NCBI RefSeq assembly: GCF_012272835.1
Contig: NZ_JAAWWK010000006.1
Location: forward strand, 248,001 to 312,000
DNA from: Spongiibacter thalassae
Lineage (GTDB): Bacteria; Pseudomonadota; Gammaproteobacteria; Pseudomonadales; Spongiibacteraceae
Direction: 5' to 3'
DNA: 64,000 nucleotides
Positions 45,893 to 56,612 of the stretch are shown one piece after another. The notes beneath the pieces were generated by a model that was not told the DNA's origin, searched no databases, and was given only the letters and a program-made list of their open reading frames with translations. A program made the position numbers and the translations under genes. Position 1 is the first letter of the stretch; the number at the start of each line of letters is the position of its first letter.

Positions 45893-47229
45893 CAGGATGC
45901 GGGTATCTGTATTTTTTGGCCGACGCGAATAGTGCTGCCGGAAAGACCATTGTGTCGCTGTAACTCACCAACGCTGATGTTATAGCGGGCGGCAATACCA
46001 GAGAGGGTATCCCCTCGCGCGATAATATGTTCGCGGGCGCCGGGATCAACCACCGTATCGCCCCGCTTTACCGCGGCAAAGTAGGTATCGGGGGGAGGAC
46101 TCTCGCGGAAATAACGGTCGATCCCCTCAAAGATCGCCTGGGCCATCTGCGCCTGGTAACGGCTGGTGCGCAGTTTATTGGCCTCACCAGGGTTGGAGAT
46201 AAAGCCGGTTTCCACTAGCAGCGAGGGAATATCCGGCGACTTCAACACTGCGAAGCCCGCCTGCTCCACCCGTTTGCTGTGCAAGCGGGAGATCTTGGCC
46301 ATTTCCCCCAACAACTGGGCTCCGACATTAAGACTGGCATCCAGCGTTGCGGTCATCGATAGGTCGGTCAGCACACCGGCCAGCACGTGGTCCTTGTCAG
46401 ATAGGCTCACTCCGCCAACCAGATCGGCCTCGTTTTCCCGCTTCGCCAGAATGCGCGCCGAAGCACTGGTGGCGCCACGCTGAGAAAGGGCGTACACCGA
46501 GCTGCCATTGGCGCTCGGGTGGGTAAAGGCGTCGGCGTGTATCGACACAAAAAAATCCGCCTGGGCCTTTCGGGCCAGGTCGCGGCGTTTGGCCAATCCC
46601 ACGTAATAGTCGCCATCGCGAATCATTACCACCCGATAGCCGCGTTTCTGTTCAAATTTAGCCTGCAGCTTCTTGGCAATGCTATAGACCACATCTTTCT
46701 CTTGCAGACGCCCCGGCCCAATGGCACCGGGATCTTCCCCGCCATGACCGGCATCGATGGCAATAACCACGTCGCGCTGGGCACTCTGGCTGACGCTTTT
46801 CACCACTCGGGGCTCATCGCTGGGCTCCTGATCGAGAAAGTCCACTACAAGGCGGTCATGCTGCCCCGCACTGGCGGGCAGAAAGAAACTGCGGGCTTGG
46901 ACACTGGCGGAAAGGTCGAACACGATGCGCAATTTGCCATCGGGCTTTTCCGCATAGCGGAGCCGGGCTATAGGACTGTTTTCAAAGGTCAAACCGTCGG
47001 TGGACTTGGCCATGTTGGCGGTGGCGATATCCAGCACCAGACGATCGGGGTTACTGAGGGTAATCACTTCATGGCTGACCGGGGCGCTGAGATCAAACAC
47101 CACCCGGCTGTGGTCCGGTGCCCTCCAGAAACGGACATCACGCACTTCCGCCGCGAACGCTGTCCCCGCGCAGAATAACGACACGTATAAAAAGGATAAA
47201 CACAGGGCGGCGATGTGATGAGGTTTCAT
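45892..47229 (-). CDS. amiB: N-acetylmuramoyl-L-alanine amidase (AmiB/AmiC type) with LysM
   Basis: The 445-residue protein has a signal peptide, an AMIN domain (about 25-140), a zinc amidase_3 domain ([15 protein letters not shown] and [18 protein letters not shown]) and a C-terminal LysM (about 400-445). It cleaves septal peptidoglycan for cell separation. Its stop overlaps the mutL start by 1 bp; its start overlaps the tsaE stop (ATGA). Confidence 0.94.
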   Translation of the reverse strand: MKPHHIAALCLSFLYVSLFCAGTAFAAEVRDVRFWRAPDHSRVVFDLSAPVSHEVITLSNPDRLVLDIATANMAKSTDGLTFENSPIARLRYAEKPDGKLRIVFDLSASVQARSFFLPASAGQHDRLVVDFLDQEPSDEPRVVKSVSQSAQRDVVIAIDAGHGGEDPGAIGPGRLQEKDVVYSIAKKLQAKFEQKRGYRVVMIRDGDYYVGLAKRRDLARKAQADFFVSIHADAFTHPSANGSSVYALSQRGATSASARILAKRENEADLVGGVSLSDKDHVLAGVLTDLSMTATLDASLNVGAQLLGEMAKISRLHSKRVEQAGFAVLKSPDIPSLLVETGFISNPGEANKLRTSRYQAQMAQAIFEGIDRYFRESPPPDTYFAAVKRGDTVVDPGAREHIIARGDTLSGIAARYNISVGELQRHNGLSGSTIRVGQKIQIPAS

Positions 47230-47687
47230 AGAGCCTTAAATTTAGTAATAAGCTGTTTACCGCGCTCTGACTCAGCCTGCAGCGTGAGTTTTCGCCCCAG
47301 ACCTTGCTGGACGATGTTAACCCTTATATCCGGGCTTGGCAAAATACCCGCCCCGCGCCCCGACCATTCCACCAGACAAATGGCATTGCCGTTCAGGTAG
47401 TCGCGAATCCCCATATACTCCAGCTCCTCGGGATCGCCAAGACGATACAAATCAAAGTGATACAGGGTTTGTTCGGCCAGCTCATAGGGCTCAACCAGGG
47501 TATAGGTCGGACTTTTAACCGCGCCCTGATAACCAAATGCCCGCAACACCCCACGACTGAAGGTGGTTTTTCCCGCGCCCAGCTCACCGTCAAGAAACAC
47601 CAGACAGGGTGAGTCCAACCCCTGCCCCAACCGTTCGCCCCAGGCCACTGTTGCCGCTTCATCGGCTAATTCCACATCAAACTGCAT
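47226..47687 (-). CDS. tsaE: tRNA threonylcarbamoyladenosine biosynthesis ATPase TsaE
   Basis: The 153-residue P-loop protein has GELGAGKTTFSRGVLRA and SPTYTLVEPYEL. It works with TsaB and TsaD in t6A synthesis. It overlaps the nnr 3' end by 11 bp. Confidence 0.96.
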   Translation of the reverse strand: MQFDVELADEAATVAWGERLGQGLDSPCLVFLDGELGAGKTTFSRGVLRAFGYQGAVKSPTYTLVEPYELAEQTLYHFDLYRLGDPEELEYMGIRDYLNGNAICLVEWSGRGAGILPSPDIRVNIVQQGLGRKLTLQAESERGKQLITKFKAL

Positions 47688-49176
47688 TGATTACACCACG
47701 AAGTTCATGAATCACATCTCCCGCCAGCAGGCCCCGCTGTCCCCGCTGCGCCGCCCGGTCCGCGGCGCGGCCGTGCATATCAACCCCGAGACAGCAGGCG
47801 TCTTCCGCCGACATCCCCTGCGCCATCAACGCGGCGATCACGCCGCTGAGCACATCACCCATACCGCCACTGGCCATACCCGGATTCCCGGTGGCATTGA
47901 TCCACATTCGGTCACCGTCACCCACCAACGTGCCCGCTCCCTTCAATACCACCACGGCAGCGTAGCGCCGAGCCAGGGCGGTTACGGCGGCAAACCGGTC
48001 ACGCTGCACCTCGGCGACACTGCATTCCAGCAGGCGCGCCGCCTCACCCGGATGCGGGGTAAGCACCAGTGCCGCGGAGCGCCCCGCAACGGCATCGGGC
48101 TGCTGCGCGAGAAGGTTCAGGCCGTCGGCATCGAGCACCAACGGTCGGTCGGCGGCGATCACCTGCTGCCAGAGTTCCCGACCCCAGGCCTGCTGCCCCA
48201 ACCCCGGCCCCAATGCCACAACCGAGGCCCGGGATAACTGCTCTGCCAGCACCGCGCCGGGCCCCAGACCGTGGGCCATCACCTCTGGACGCACGCTCAC
48301 AATTATTGCGACGTGCTCCGGGCGAGTCAGGCACGACACCAACCCGGCACCACTACGTGCGGCCGCCGCGCTGGCCAACGCCGCCGCCCCGGCCATCCCG
48401 TAATCGCCGCCCACCACCAGCACATGCCCGGCCTGCCCCTTGTGACTGCTCGCACTGCGAGGCCCCCACTGGCCGAGCATGGCCACACCGTCGATACGCC
48501 GCGCCGACGGACGGACCTGCTGATATACCTCTGCGGGCACCGCCAGACGGTCAAACACCACGTCACCCACCACCTCGGCAGCCAGCCCGGTGCACAGCCC
48601 CTGCTTCAAACCGATAAAGCTGACAGTGACATCTGCCAATACACAGTCGCCGCAAGGCATCCCGGTATCAGCGTGCAAGCCGGAAGGGAGGTCAATCGCC
48701 AGTACCGGACAAGCGCGTCGATTAATCTGCTCGATGGCCTCCCGGTATATCGGGCGCAGCTCGCTGTTTACACCGGTACCGAGCAGAGCATCGACCACTA
48801 CCGCCGCCCGCAGTGCACACTGCGGCGACCACTGAATAATTGGCACTCCCGCCGCGCGGGCGCGAGCGGCGGCGCGCAGGGCCTCTCCCTTCAGCTCATG
48901 CTTTAGCGACAAACAGCGCACCGACATTCCCTGCTGGGCCGCGAGGGCCGCTACGATATAGCCGTCACCGCCGTTATTTCCGCCGCCGCAGTACACATCG
49001 ACGGCAGTAGCATCCGGCCAGCGCCGCCGCAACTCATCAAAGGCCACCTGCCCCGCACGGCACATGAGTTCAAATCCCGAAGGACCGGACGCAATGGCCA
49101 AGCGGTCCAGTTCCCGCACCTGCTCTGCACGATATACCGCCTGCGGATATCCATCAGTGTTCATTTCCACGGCCAT
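47677..49176 (-). CDS. nnr: bifunctional NAD(P)H-hydrate epimerase/dehydratase
   Basis: The product is 499 residues from ATG 49176 with AAGGAG 6 bp ahead. The N-terminal epimerase half (CGGGNNGGDGYIVAALA) is followed by the ADP-dependent dehydratase half with VVGGDYGMAGAAALAS and NPGMASGGMGDVLSGVIAAL. It repairs NADHX/NADPHX. It is divergent from queG across about 60 bp. Confidence 0.96.
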   Translation of the reverse strand: MAVEMNTDGYPQAVYRAEQVRELDRLAIASGPSGFELMCRAGQVAFDELRRRWPDATAVDVYCGGGNNGGDGYIVAALAAQQGMSVRCLSLKHELKGEALRAAARARAAGVPIIQWSPQCALRAAVVVDALLGTGVNSELRPIYREAIEQINRRACPVLAIDLPSGLHADTGMPCGDCVLADVTVSFIGLKQGLCTGLAAEVVGDVVFDRLAVPAEVYQQVRPSARRIDGVAMLGQWGPRSASSHKGQAGHVLVVGGDYGMAGAAALASAAAARSGAGLVSCLTRPEHVAIIVSVRPEVMAHGLGPGAVLAEQLSRASVVALGPGLGQQAWGRELWQQVIAADRPLVLDADGLNLLAQQPDAVAGRSAALVLTPHPGEAARLLECSVAEVQRDRFAAVTALARRYAAVVVLKGAGTLVGDGDRMWINATGNPGMASGGMGDVLSGVIAALMAQGMSAEDACCLGVDMHGRAADRAAQRGQRGLLAGDVIHELRGVINAV

Positions 49177-49237
49177 TTCCACTCCTTGGGGTGTAGAATG
49201 CGCCCATGATACCTCTCCCGATACTGAACGTAAGCTG

Positions 49238-50317
49238 ATGGACGCCGCCGACACGGAAAAATTTTATGCTGACCTCGCCACCCAGGTAAAAACCTGGGGG
49301 AAGGAGCTGGGCTTTGCCCATATTGGCATCGGCCCGGCAGACAATGTTCAACACGCGGTACGCCTGCGGGAATGGTTAGCAAAGGACTTCCACGGCGAGA
49401 TGTCCTATATGGCCCGTCACGCCGATTTACGCGCCGATGCCGATGCCCTGCTGCCGGGGACCGTACGGGTCATCAGTGCACGCATGGATTATTTGCGTGA
49501 GGGTGAAGACCCACAACAGGTGCTGGACAACCCCGACAAAGCCTATATCTCACGCTATGCGCTGGGCCGCGACTACCACAAGCTGATTCGCAAGCGCCTG
49601 GCGCAACTGGCAGAGCGGCTGGGTGAGCACGCCGGGAGTAGCCATCGCGCCTTTGTCGATAGCGCACCGGTACTGGAACGGGGCTACGCGGAACAGGCAG
49701 GGCTGGGCTGGATCGGCAAGAACAGCATGTTAATCAACAGCCGCGCCGGGTCGTGGTTCTTTCTGGGTGAAATATATACCGATGCGCCACTGCCCATCGA
49801 CCCACCACAGCAAACCGCCCACTGTGGTAGTTGCACGGCCTGTTTACAGGGCTGCCCCACCGGCGCAATCGTCGCGCCCTACCAGGTTGATGCCCGGCGC
49901 TGCATCTCGTACCTGACGATTGAGCTGAAAGGCAGTATCCCGGAGGAGCTGCGACGCCCCATGGGCAACCGGGTATTTGGCTGCGACGACTGTCAGCTGG
50001 TGTGCCCCTGGAACAAGTTCGCCCACAGCAGCGCCGAACAGGATTTCTCCCCCCGCCACCAGCTCGACAACAGCGAATTACTCAGCCTGTTTCGCTGGAC
50101 CGAGGCCGAATTTCTGGAGCGCACCGCCGGTTCGCCGATTCGCCGCATCGGCTATCAGCGCTGGCTAGGAAACCTCGCGATCGGCCTTGGCAACGCGCCA
50201 GCAAGTAAGGAGATAATGCAGGCACTGCTTGGCCAGCGCGATATAGCCAGCGACGTCACCAGAGAACATATTGACTGGGCCCTTGAGGAACAACGGGAAA
50301 AAGCCGGTCAGCACTGA
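49238..50317 (+). CDS. queG: epoxyqueuosine reductase
   Basis: The product is 359 residues from ATG 49238. Two 4Fe-4S ligand sets are present: CGSCTACLQGCPTGAIV and GCDDCQLVCPWN. The conserved HLIRKRLAQL-like and GLGWIGKNSMLI segments also fit. It reduces epoxyqueuosine to queuosine in tRNA. Confidence 0.96.
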   Translation: MDAADTEKFYADLATQVKTWGKELGFAHIGIGPADNVQHAVRLREWLAKDFHGEMSYMARHADLRADADALLPGTVRVISARMDYLREGEDPQQVLDNPDKAYISRYALGRDYHKLIRKRLAQLAERLGEHAGSSHRAFVDSAPVLERGYAEQAGLGWIGKNSMLINSRAGSWFFLGEIYTDAPLPIDPPQQTAHCGSCTACLQGCPTGAIVAPYQVDARRCISYLTIELKGSIPEELRRPMGNRVFGCDDCQLVCPWNKFAHSSAEQDFSPRHQLDNSELLSLFRWTEAEFLERTAGSPIRRIGYQRWLGNLAIGLGNAPASKEIMQALLGQRDIASDVTREHIDWALEEQREKAGQH

Positions 50318-50322
50318 CCGGC
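50298..50322 (-). terminator. terminator for the estA-like gene, inside the end of queG
   Basis: GCCGGTCAG/CTGACCGGC is a perfect 9-bp stem with a 2-bp loop, followed on the minus strand by TTTTT. It overlaps the queG stop and lies 24 bp after the estA-like stop. Confidence 0.7.
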
Positions 50323-50345
50323 ACGACTTTGACACCGCCAAGGTA

Positions 50346-52184
50346 TTAGAGCGGACGGGAGTAACGCAGGGTAAGTGCTTCGCGTCCCTCGCCTTCGCCG
50401 CTGTAATCGAAACTCACTGCCATGGTTGAGTCACCGGCCTGTGCGCTAATGCCGACACTGGCCTCAGCAAAGCTGTCGCCATCGGCGCGATAGGAGGGCA
50501 GCGTGTAGGAGTCGAAGCCGAGATTGCGATTGCGCACTTCAATCGTTTCATCCTGATCTTCAAGCTCACTGGCGGCAAACACTTCAACATGGGCGTTCAC
50601 GTGCTGGGCCAAGCGCAGCTCAGCCAACACACCGGCCTTTACCACTCGACTGGAACGGCTCTGCTCACCCCATTCGTAATTGGATACCTCGCCACCGGAT
50701 TCACGGTAACCATCAACATCAGCCTTTAGATAGCGCGCACCCATCGCGGGGCGCAGGGCAAGGTGGTCGTTGGCAAAGCTTTGATAGCTGAGCAGACCGT
50801 CGAAGTGCCAGCCAAAGCCGTCACTGCCACCCCGGGCCGTCACGCCTTGATCACCCAGGCGCACGCGGCGGTCGAGGGTATCGTAATTCACCACCGACAA
50901 GCCGCCGCCACCTTGTGCCCGCCAGTTGCCGTCGCGGAAGTTCAACGCACCGGACACGCCGACACTGCTGGCCGAGAATGAGGATTTTTGCGACTCCAGT
51001 TCATGACTGGCAAAGCCAATCATCAACGCCGCATCGAGCTGGTCACTGAGCGCATCAGTGAACCCAACGCTCAGCGACCGGTTTTCACTGTCGCCAAACT
51101 GCTCGGCATCCATCGCCACGCCACTGAGCACCCAGCGGCTACTTCCGGGATTCGCCACCAGCTGACGCTGCGCAGCCACAGAGTGCCCTTGTTGAGCACG
51201 CATAATATTCAGCCCCAACTCCGGTATCAGTCCGGCCTCCTGGGGCGCAGTTACCACGTCGATCAGGTAATCACCGGTAATTTCTCCCATACGTCCAGTG
51301 GGGTGCACGCCGTCGTTGAATATCAGTTTATCCGGGTCGGGGGTCGCTCCGTCGATACCGAACTCCGGGTGTTCAATACAATCACCACCGGCATCGTCAA
51401 AGCACATATAGCGCTGATCAAAACTCCCCAATACCCCGGGGTAACTGGTATTCACCCCGGCGGCGAAACCGAACTGCTCGGCGTTCGTCGAAACATAGTT
51501 AATCAGTCCGGCAAGATCGACCGGAACCAGATTGGCGCGCCCGGCTACGGAAAAGGCTTCCAATGCGGAATTAAACCCAGCCGCCCCCGCCGATGCAGCG
51601 GCGGCACTGCCCGGCGCACTGAGATCCTGTGCCTGCAAGGCCGGCGTATTCCCCAGGTCTGGCAGATTAGACAGCAAAATATAATTGCCACCCGCATTGT
51701 GCAGCAGCTCTGCGGAGCCCAACAGCCGTCGCGCCGAGGCGATAATGGAGGCCTGATCGTTGGCCGTACCATTAAGGAAGTCGTTGCCGCCACCGTCGAT
51801 CATAATCAGTGCGCGGGGGTCAATACGCGGCTGTTCGCTCAGAAAGGATGGCCTCACGACCGTACCATTACGCGGCAGGGCCAACCCGCTGCCATTGATG
51901 GAATTCAGAATATCCGAGGTTTCATAGCCCCCTACCGCCCAGTTGTTACCGGCGCCGGCGGCGGGTTCCAGCGAGATACCAAGGGCCTCGGCCAGGTACT
52001 GCGGCGCGACACGGGCGTATTCCCCGCTGCTGAAATCACCCACCCGGTTGGTGAAACGGCGTCCGCCAAAATTACCGGAATCGAGCAGGCTGTCGCCGAA
52101 CACATAAAAATTGCTGTACTGCACATCGGCATAAGCGGGTGCGGCCATGGCGATCGCCAGCGCAAGGGTACTTGGTTTCATCAT
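50346..52184 (-). CDS. estA: autotransporter esterase (EstA-like GDSL lipase)
   Basis: The product is 612 residues from ATG 52184 with a signal peptide (KPSTLALAIAMAAPAYADVQ). The passenger is a GDSL hydrolase: catalytic Ser in YVFGDSLLDSGN, the GGGNDF block, and Asp/His in FNDGVHPTGRMG. The C-terminal third is an autotransporter beta-barrel ending TLRYSRPL. It should display an esterase at the cell surface. A homologue in Pseudomonas is EstA, which affects rhamnolipid production and motility. Confidence 0.9.
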   Translation of the reverse strand: MMKPSTLALAIAMAAPAYADVQYSNFYVFGDSLLDSGNFGGRRFTNRVGDFSSGEYARVAPQYLAEALGISLEPAAGAGNNWAVGGYETSDILNSINGSGLALPRNGTVVRPSFLSEQPRIDPRALIMIDGGGNDFLNGTANDQASIIASARRLLGSAELLHNAGGNYILLSNLPDLGNTPALQAQDLSAPGSAAAASAGAAGFNSALEAFSVAGRANLVPVDLAGLINYVSTNAEQFGFAAGVNTSYPGVLGSFDQRYMCFDDAGGDCIEHPEFGIDGATPDPDKLIFNDGVHPTGRMGEITGDYLIDVVTAPQEAGLIPELGLNIMRAQQGHSVAAQRQLVANPGSSRWVLSGVAMDAEQFGDSENRSLSVGFTDALSDQLDAALMIGFASHELESQKSSFSASSVGVSGALNFRDGNWRAQGGGGLSVVNYDTLDRRVRLGDQGVTARGGSDGFGWHFDGLLSYQSFANDHLALRPAMGARYLKADVDGYRESGGEVSNYEWGEQSRSSRVVKAGVLAELRLAQHVNAHVEVFAASELEDQDETIEVRNRNLGFDSYTLPSYRADGDSFAEASVGISAQAGDSTMAVSFDYSGEGEGREALTLRYSRPL

Positions 52185-52373
52185 TACATTTCCCACCGTT
52201 CTTATTGTTTGCCGGGACAAATGTCCCGCACTGACGCGACTTGACAGTAGCGCACACGATAAATTTACATCGAACACATCACAAAACTGATACGGTCTTG
52301 TACCTAAGGGACTAGGGAGGGAAGTAGTAAAGGAGCGAAGACGGCGGCGGGACGAAAGCCCCACCGAGGGCGG

Positions 52374-52919
52374 TCAGGGCAATTTCAGGAAGTGCTTGCG
52401 GTAATGTTGTAGCTCGGCAATGGAATCGCGAATATCGTCCAACGCCAAGTGGCTCCCCTTCTTTTTCACACCCGCCGCAACCTCGGGATGCCAGCGCTTG
52501 GCCAGCTCCTTGAGCGTACTGACATCCAGATTGCGGTAATGAAAATAGCGCTCCAGCCGAGGCATTTCCCGGGCCAAAAAGCGGCGATCCTGGCAAATAC
52601 TGTTGCCACACATCGGCGACGCCCCTTCATCCACGTGTTTATAGAGAAATTCCAGGGTCAGTCGCTCCGCCTCGTCAACGGTCATACAGGTTTCGCGCAC
52701 CCGCTTGGTCAAGCCCGACTCGCCATGCTGCCGTGTATTCCACTCGTCCATCGCATTCATCACCTCGTCGGGCTGGTGAATGACCAGCACCGGACCTTCG
52801 TCAATGGTGTTAAGGTCAGCGTCGGTCACAACGGTGGCAATTTCGATAATGTGGTCGTTCTGGGTGTCAAGCCCAGTCATTTCGAGATCGATCCAGATCA
52901 GATTTGTTTCCTTTGACAT
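52374..52919 (-). CDS. orn: oligoribonuclease
   Basis: The product is 181 residues from ATG 52919 ([20 protein letters not shown]). The DEDDh exonuclease carries D/E in [11 protein letters not shown] in the NSICQDRRF block and the HxxLDDIRDS end. It degrades 2-5 nt RNA and pGpG. It is divergent from rsgA, the usual pair. Confidence 0.97.
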   Translation of the reverse strand: MSKETNLIWIDLEMTGLDTQNDHIIEIATVVTDADLNTIDEGPVLVIHQPDEVMNAMDEWNTRQHGESGLTKRVRETCMTVDEAERLTLEFLYKHVDEGASPMCGNSICQDRRFLAREMPRLERYFHYRNLDVSTLKELAKRWHPEVAAGVKKKGSHLALDDIRDSIAELQHYRKHFLKLP

Positions 52920-53027
52920 CGAGCTTTTCTCCAATTCGCCTCGGTTCAATGCCTTATGACACCTTATTTGATGGATTGTAGCAGTTCATCGGGTAAGATT
53001 AGCCAAAATTCACTAGGGCACCGCCCA

Positions 53028-54038
53028 ATGAGCAAACGTCGAATCAGCCGCCAGCAGCGTTGGCGCATCGAAAAAATCCAGTCGGAGCGGGGTGAGCGCG
53101 CCCAACGCCGCGCCACTCAAACCGAAGCGGCGCTGAATGAGGGCGAACTTGGCCCCGAGCAAACCGGCACTGTGGTCAGCCACTTCGGTCAACAGCTCGA
53201 CGTAGAGGCGGCCGATGGCACTCGCCAACGCTGCCATGTGCGCAGCAATATCGACAGCCTGGTCACCGGCGACCACGTTATCTGGCGGGAGGGCAAGCCC
53301 ACCGGGGTCGTCGTTGCCCGACAGCCGCGCCAATCACTGCTGGAGCGCCCGGACAATTTCAACCGCTTGAAGCCCGTGGCGGCCAATATCGACCGTATTA
53401 TTGTGGTGTTCGCCCCGGAACCCCACGCCCACGCGAACTTGATCGACCGCTACCTGGTCGCCGCCGAGGCCTGCGGCATACGGCCCACCCTGTTAATGAA
53501 TAAATCTGACCTGATTGACGTGAACCGCCACCAGGATCTGATCGCGATGTGCGCCCGCTACGAGCAGATTGGTTACGACGTGATCCACGCCTCCTGCGCC
53601 AACGATGACGGCCTTGCTGCCCTCAAGGCAGAACTGCGCGACCACATCAGCGCCTTTGTCGGGCAATCCGGGGTGGGTAAATCATCTCTGGTCAACGCCT
53701 TGCTGCCCGGCACCGAAACCAAGGTCGGAGAACTGTCAGAGGCCACCGCCAAGGGTCGTCACACCACCACCGCAGCTCGCCTTTATCACTTTGCCGAGGG
53801 CGGCAGCCTGATAGACTCGCCGGGAATAAGGGAATTCGCCCTGTGGAATCTCGACCACCAACAGGTACTGGAGGGTTTTATGGAATTCCGGCCATTTATC
53901 GGCCACTGCCGTTTTCGCGATTGCAGCCACGCCCACGAACCCGGCTGCGCCCTGTTGGCCGCCTGCGAGGACGGCGCCATTCATCCTCAGCGCATGGCCA
54001 GCTATCGCCAGATCATTGCCAGCCTCGACAATCAATAA
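53028..54038 (+). CDS. rsgA: small ribosomal subunit biogenesis GTPase RsgA
   Basis: The product is 336 residues from ATG 53028. It is a circularly permuted GTPase: NKSD (G4) comes before the P-loop GQSGVGKSSLVNAL. The C-terminus carries the zinc set C...C-x-H...C (CRFRDCSHAHEPGCALL). It assists 30S assembly. Confidence 0.97.
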   Translation: MSKRRISRQQRWRIEKIQSERGERAQRRATQTEAALNEGELGPEQTGTVVSHFGQQLDVEAADGTRQRCHVRSNIDSLVTGDHVIWREGKPTGVVVARQPRQSLLERPDNFNRLKPVAANIDRIIVVFAPEPHAHANLIDRYLVAAEACGIRPTLLMNKSDLIDVNRHQDLIAMCARYEQIGYDVIHASCANDDGLAALKAELRDHISAFVGQSGVGKSSLVNALLPGTETKVGELSEATAKGRHTTTAARLYHFAEGGSLIDSPGIREFALWNLDHQQVLEGFMEFRPFIGHCRFRDCSHAHEPGCALLAACEDGAIHPQRMASYRQIIASLDNQ

Positions 54039-54164
54039 GCCCCTTTGCCGACCAAGGTTAAAATTGATCGAGGTGGGCTTGTGCTGGATAATCCTGCCAG
54101 CACCTCACCGATTTGCCACGAATGGCTCGACCTCCCCGCGAGCCAACAACACAGAGAGCCGAAT

Positions 54165-55037
54165 GTGAATATCGTCTTTATTATCCTCCAGCACATCATT
54201 CCTCAGCACCTGCTGTCACGGCTTGTCGGGCGACTCGCCGAGTGCGAAGCACCGTGGCTGAAGAATCTGCTGATCACCCGCTTCATCAAGCAATACAAGG
54301 TCGATATGAGTGAAGCGGCGGAACCTGATCCCGCCCATTACAGCAACTTCAACGCGTTTTTCACCCGAGCCCTGCGCGACGGCGCCCGCCCCATCGACGA
54401 CGACCCCAAGGGAGTGTGCTGCCCCGCCGACGGCGCGATCAGCCAGCTGGGCAACATTCAGGAAGGGCGGATATTTCAAGCCAAGGGTCAGGACTACAGC
54501 CTGCATAGATTATTGGGTGGCGATCCCGAGCTGGCAGCAACCTTTGCCGAGGGTAGCTTTGCCACAATCTACCTTTCGCCCCGTGACTATCACCGGGTGC
54601 ACATGCCGGTTACCGGCACCCTGCGCAGCATGACCTACGTACCCGGCGACCTGTTTTCAGTTAACACCGTGACCGCAGAAAACGTGCAGGGACTGTTCGC
54701 CCGCAACGAACGCGCGGTGTGTGTCTTCGACACGGAGTTTGGCCCCATGGCCATGGTTTTGGTCGGCGCGATGATCGTCGCCGGCATAGAAACCGTCTGG
54801 GCAGGACAGGTTGCGCCGATCAAGCGCGAGGTTATTCGCCACGACTATCAGAAGAGCCAGGAGCCGATCGTCCTGGAAAAAGGTGCCGAGATGGGCCGAT
54901 TCAAACTCGGCTCGACGGTGATTCTGCTGTTCGGCCACGATCAGATCGAATGGCTGGAGAAGTTCACCGCGACAACGCCGACACGGCTAGGACAGGCGCT
55001 GGCCACAGCGGCAATGTCACCCGTCAGCGACACCTGA
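54165..55037 (+). CDS. psd: phosphatidylserine decarboxylase
   Basis: The product is 290 residues from a GTG at 54165 with GAGAG ahead. A longer frame starts at 54045. The self-cleavage site LGST in [12 protein letters not shown] gives the pyruvoyl group, and [20 protein letters not shown] and HRVHMPVTG are conserved. It makes phosphatidylethanolamine at the membrane. It is convergent with epmA, 1 bp apart. Confidence 0.95.
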   Translation: MNIVFIILQHIIPQHLLSRLVGRLAECEAPWLKNLLITRFIKQYKVDMSEAAEPDPAHYSNFNAFFTRALRDGARPIDDDPKGVCCPADGAISQLGNIQEGRIFQAKGQDYSLHRLLGGDPELAATFAEGSFATIYLSPRDYHRVHMPVTGTLRSMTYVPGDLFSVNTVTAENVQGLFARNERAVCVFDTEFGPMAMVLVGAMIVAGIETVWAGQVAPIKREVIRHDYQKSQEPIVLEKGAEMGRFKLGSTVILLFGHDQIEWLEKFTATTPTRLGQALATAAMSPVSDT

Positions 55038-55038
55038 G

Positions 55039-55995
55039 TCAGCAGCGCTCCAGCGGGAACGCTATCACCTCGTCAATGCGGTGGGCATCGTTGCTGAGCA
55101 TCACCAGCCGATCCAGCCCCATCGCCACACCCACACACTGGGGCAGCCCCGCCTGCATTGCCTTTAATAGCAAGCGATCAATGGGCGGCAGCGACTGCCC
55201 AGCCCCCTGACGCACCTCATGGTCGCGGCGAATTCGGCGAAGCAGCTCCCCCGCATCGCGCAACTCATCGTAGCCATTGGCCAGCTCCATGCCGCGATAA
55301 AACACTTCAAATCGACGGGCCACCTCCCGCCCATCAACGCAGGTGACCTTGGCCAAGGCCGCCTGGCTGGCGGGAAAGTCACTGACCACCACGATGTGAT
55401 CCTCGGGCATCGCCGGCTCCACCTGAGTCGACATCAGCAGCTGCAACCACAGATCCCGGTCGTCGGAGTCGAAGGACAGCTCCATATTCCGGGCAGCATA
55501 GTCACGGAGCTCACTCAGACTGGCGCCGAATGGATCCAGATCGCAGTAACGGGCAAAGGCCTCGGCATAGGTCAGTCGCAGAATCGGTTGCGAACCCACC
55601 GCGAGCTGAACCACCGCCACCACCTCGTCAATCAAACCGCCGAAGTCGCGATCAGTGCGATACCATTCCAGCATGGTAAATTCAGGATTGTGGCGACGCC
55701 CCCTCTCCCCACAGCGGAATGCCTTACATATCTGATAGATAGACCCACTACCCGCCGCCAAAAGTCGCTTCATGGCGAATTCCGGAGAGGTCTGCAAATA
55801 CATAGGGTGCTCACCACCAGCGGGATGGGCAGTGGTGATAGCGTCGATATTTGGGTCAGTCACCGGTGCCGACGCCAGCAGTGGCGTCTCGACCTCCATG
55901 ACTCCCTGATCAGCGAAATACTGGCGCAGCCGCGCCAGCAGTTCAGCGCGGCGTCTCAGCGCCGCGATCGACGCCGAGGGTCGCCAGTCGCTCAA
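55039..55995 (-). CDS. epmA: elongation factor P lysine ligase
   Basis: The 318-residue LysRS-like protein lacks the anticodon-binding domain. It starts at a TTG (55995) 1 bp after the efp stop. The motif VETPLLASAPVTDPNID is followed by QTSPEFAMKRLLAAGSGSIY and the class II motif 3 region GVAMGLDRLVML. It attaches beta-lysine to EF-P. Confidence 0.96.
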   Translation of the reverse strand: MSDWRPSASIAALRRRAELLARLRQYFADQGVMEVETPLLASAPVTDPNIDAITTAHPAGGEHPMYLQTSPEFAMKRLLAAGSGSIYQICKAFRCGERGRRHNPEFTMLEWYRTDRDFGGLIDEVVAVVQLAVGSQPILRLTYAEAFARYCDLDPFGASLSELRDYAARNMELSFDSDDRDLWLQLLMSTQVEPAMPEDHIVVVSDFPASQAALAKVTCVDGREVARRFEVFYRGMELANGYDELRDAGELLRRIRRDHEVRQGAGQSLPPIDRLLLKAMQAGLPQCVGVAMGLDRLVMLSNDAHRIDEVIAFPLERC

Positions 55996-55996
55996 T

Positions 55997-56566
55997 TTAG
56001 CTTTTCACCCGGCTAACATATTCGCCGCTGCGGGTGTCGATGCGAATCACCTCGCCCTGGCTGATAAACAGCGGCACTTTCACCACCGCACCGGTACTCA
56101 GGTGGGCCGGTTTGGTGCCGCCCTGGGCCGTGTCGCCCTTCAGGCCGGGATCGGTCTCGACAATTTCCAACTCGACAAAATTTGGCGGTGTCACTGACAA
56201 TGGCGCGCCGTTGTACAGCGTCACGGTGAACAGATCCTGTTCTTTCAGCCAGTTTTTCGCGTCGCCAACCGCTTTTGCATCGGCCTGAACCTGCTCAAAG
56301 CTGTTGGGATCCATGAAATGGTAGAATTCACCGTCGTTGTAGAGGTATTCCATCTCCTGATCCATGACATCCGCCCCTTCCAGGGACTCGCCGGACTTGA
56401 AGGTTCTCTCCCAGACCCGACCGGAGTTGAGGTTGCGGAGTTTGACGCGGTTAAAGGCCTGACCTTTACCGGGTTTGACAAATTCATTATCCAGAATGGA
56501 GCAAGGCTCGCCGTCGAGCATTACTTTTAATCCTGAACGGAATTCATTGGTAGAATAGCTGGCCAT
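55997..56566 (-). CDS. efp: elongation factor P
   Basis: The product is 189 residues from ATG 56566 ([20 protein letters not shown]). The modified lysine is K34 in VKPGKGQAF, matching E. coli. EF-P relieves stalling at polyproline. It forms one unit with epmA and is divergent from epmB, 46 bp apart, so the full modification set is local. Confidence 0.97.
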   Translation of the reverse strand: MASYSTNEFRSGLKVMLDGEPCSILDNEFVKPGKGQAFNRVKLRNLNSGRVWERTFKSGESLEGADVMDQEMEYLYNDGEFYHFMDPNSFEQVQADAKAVGDAKNWLKEQDLFTVTLYNGAPLSVTPPNFVELEIVETDPGLKGDTAQGGTKPAHLSTGAVVKVPLFISQGEVIRIDTRSGEYVSRVKS

Positions 56567-56612
56567 GACTTTCCTCGGCGACAAATTAGAAGCGTAATTT
56601 TAAAAGGGCACA

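Noticed and set aside
50988-52244. 418-codon plus-strand frame
   Set aside because: It is antisense to the estA-like gene and shows only the GC-rich shadow composition.
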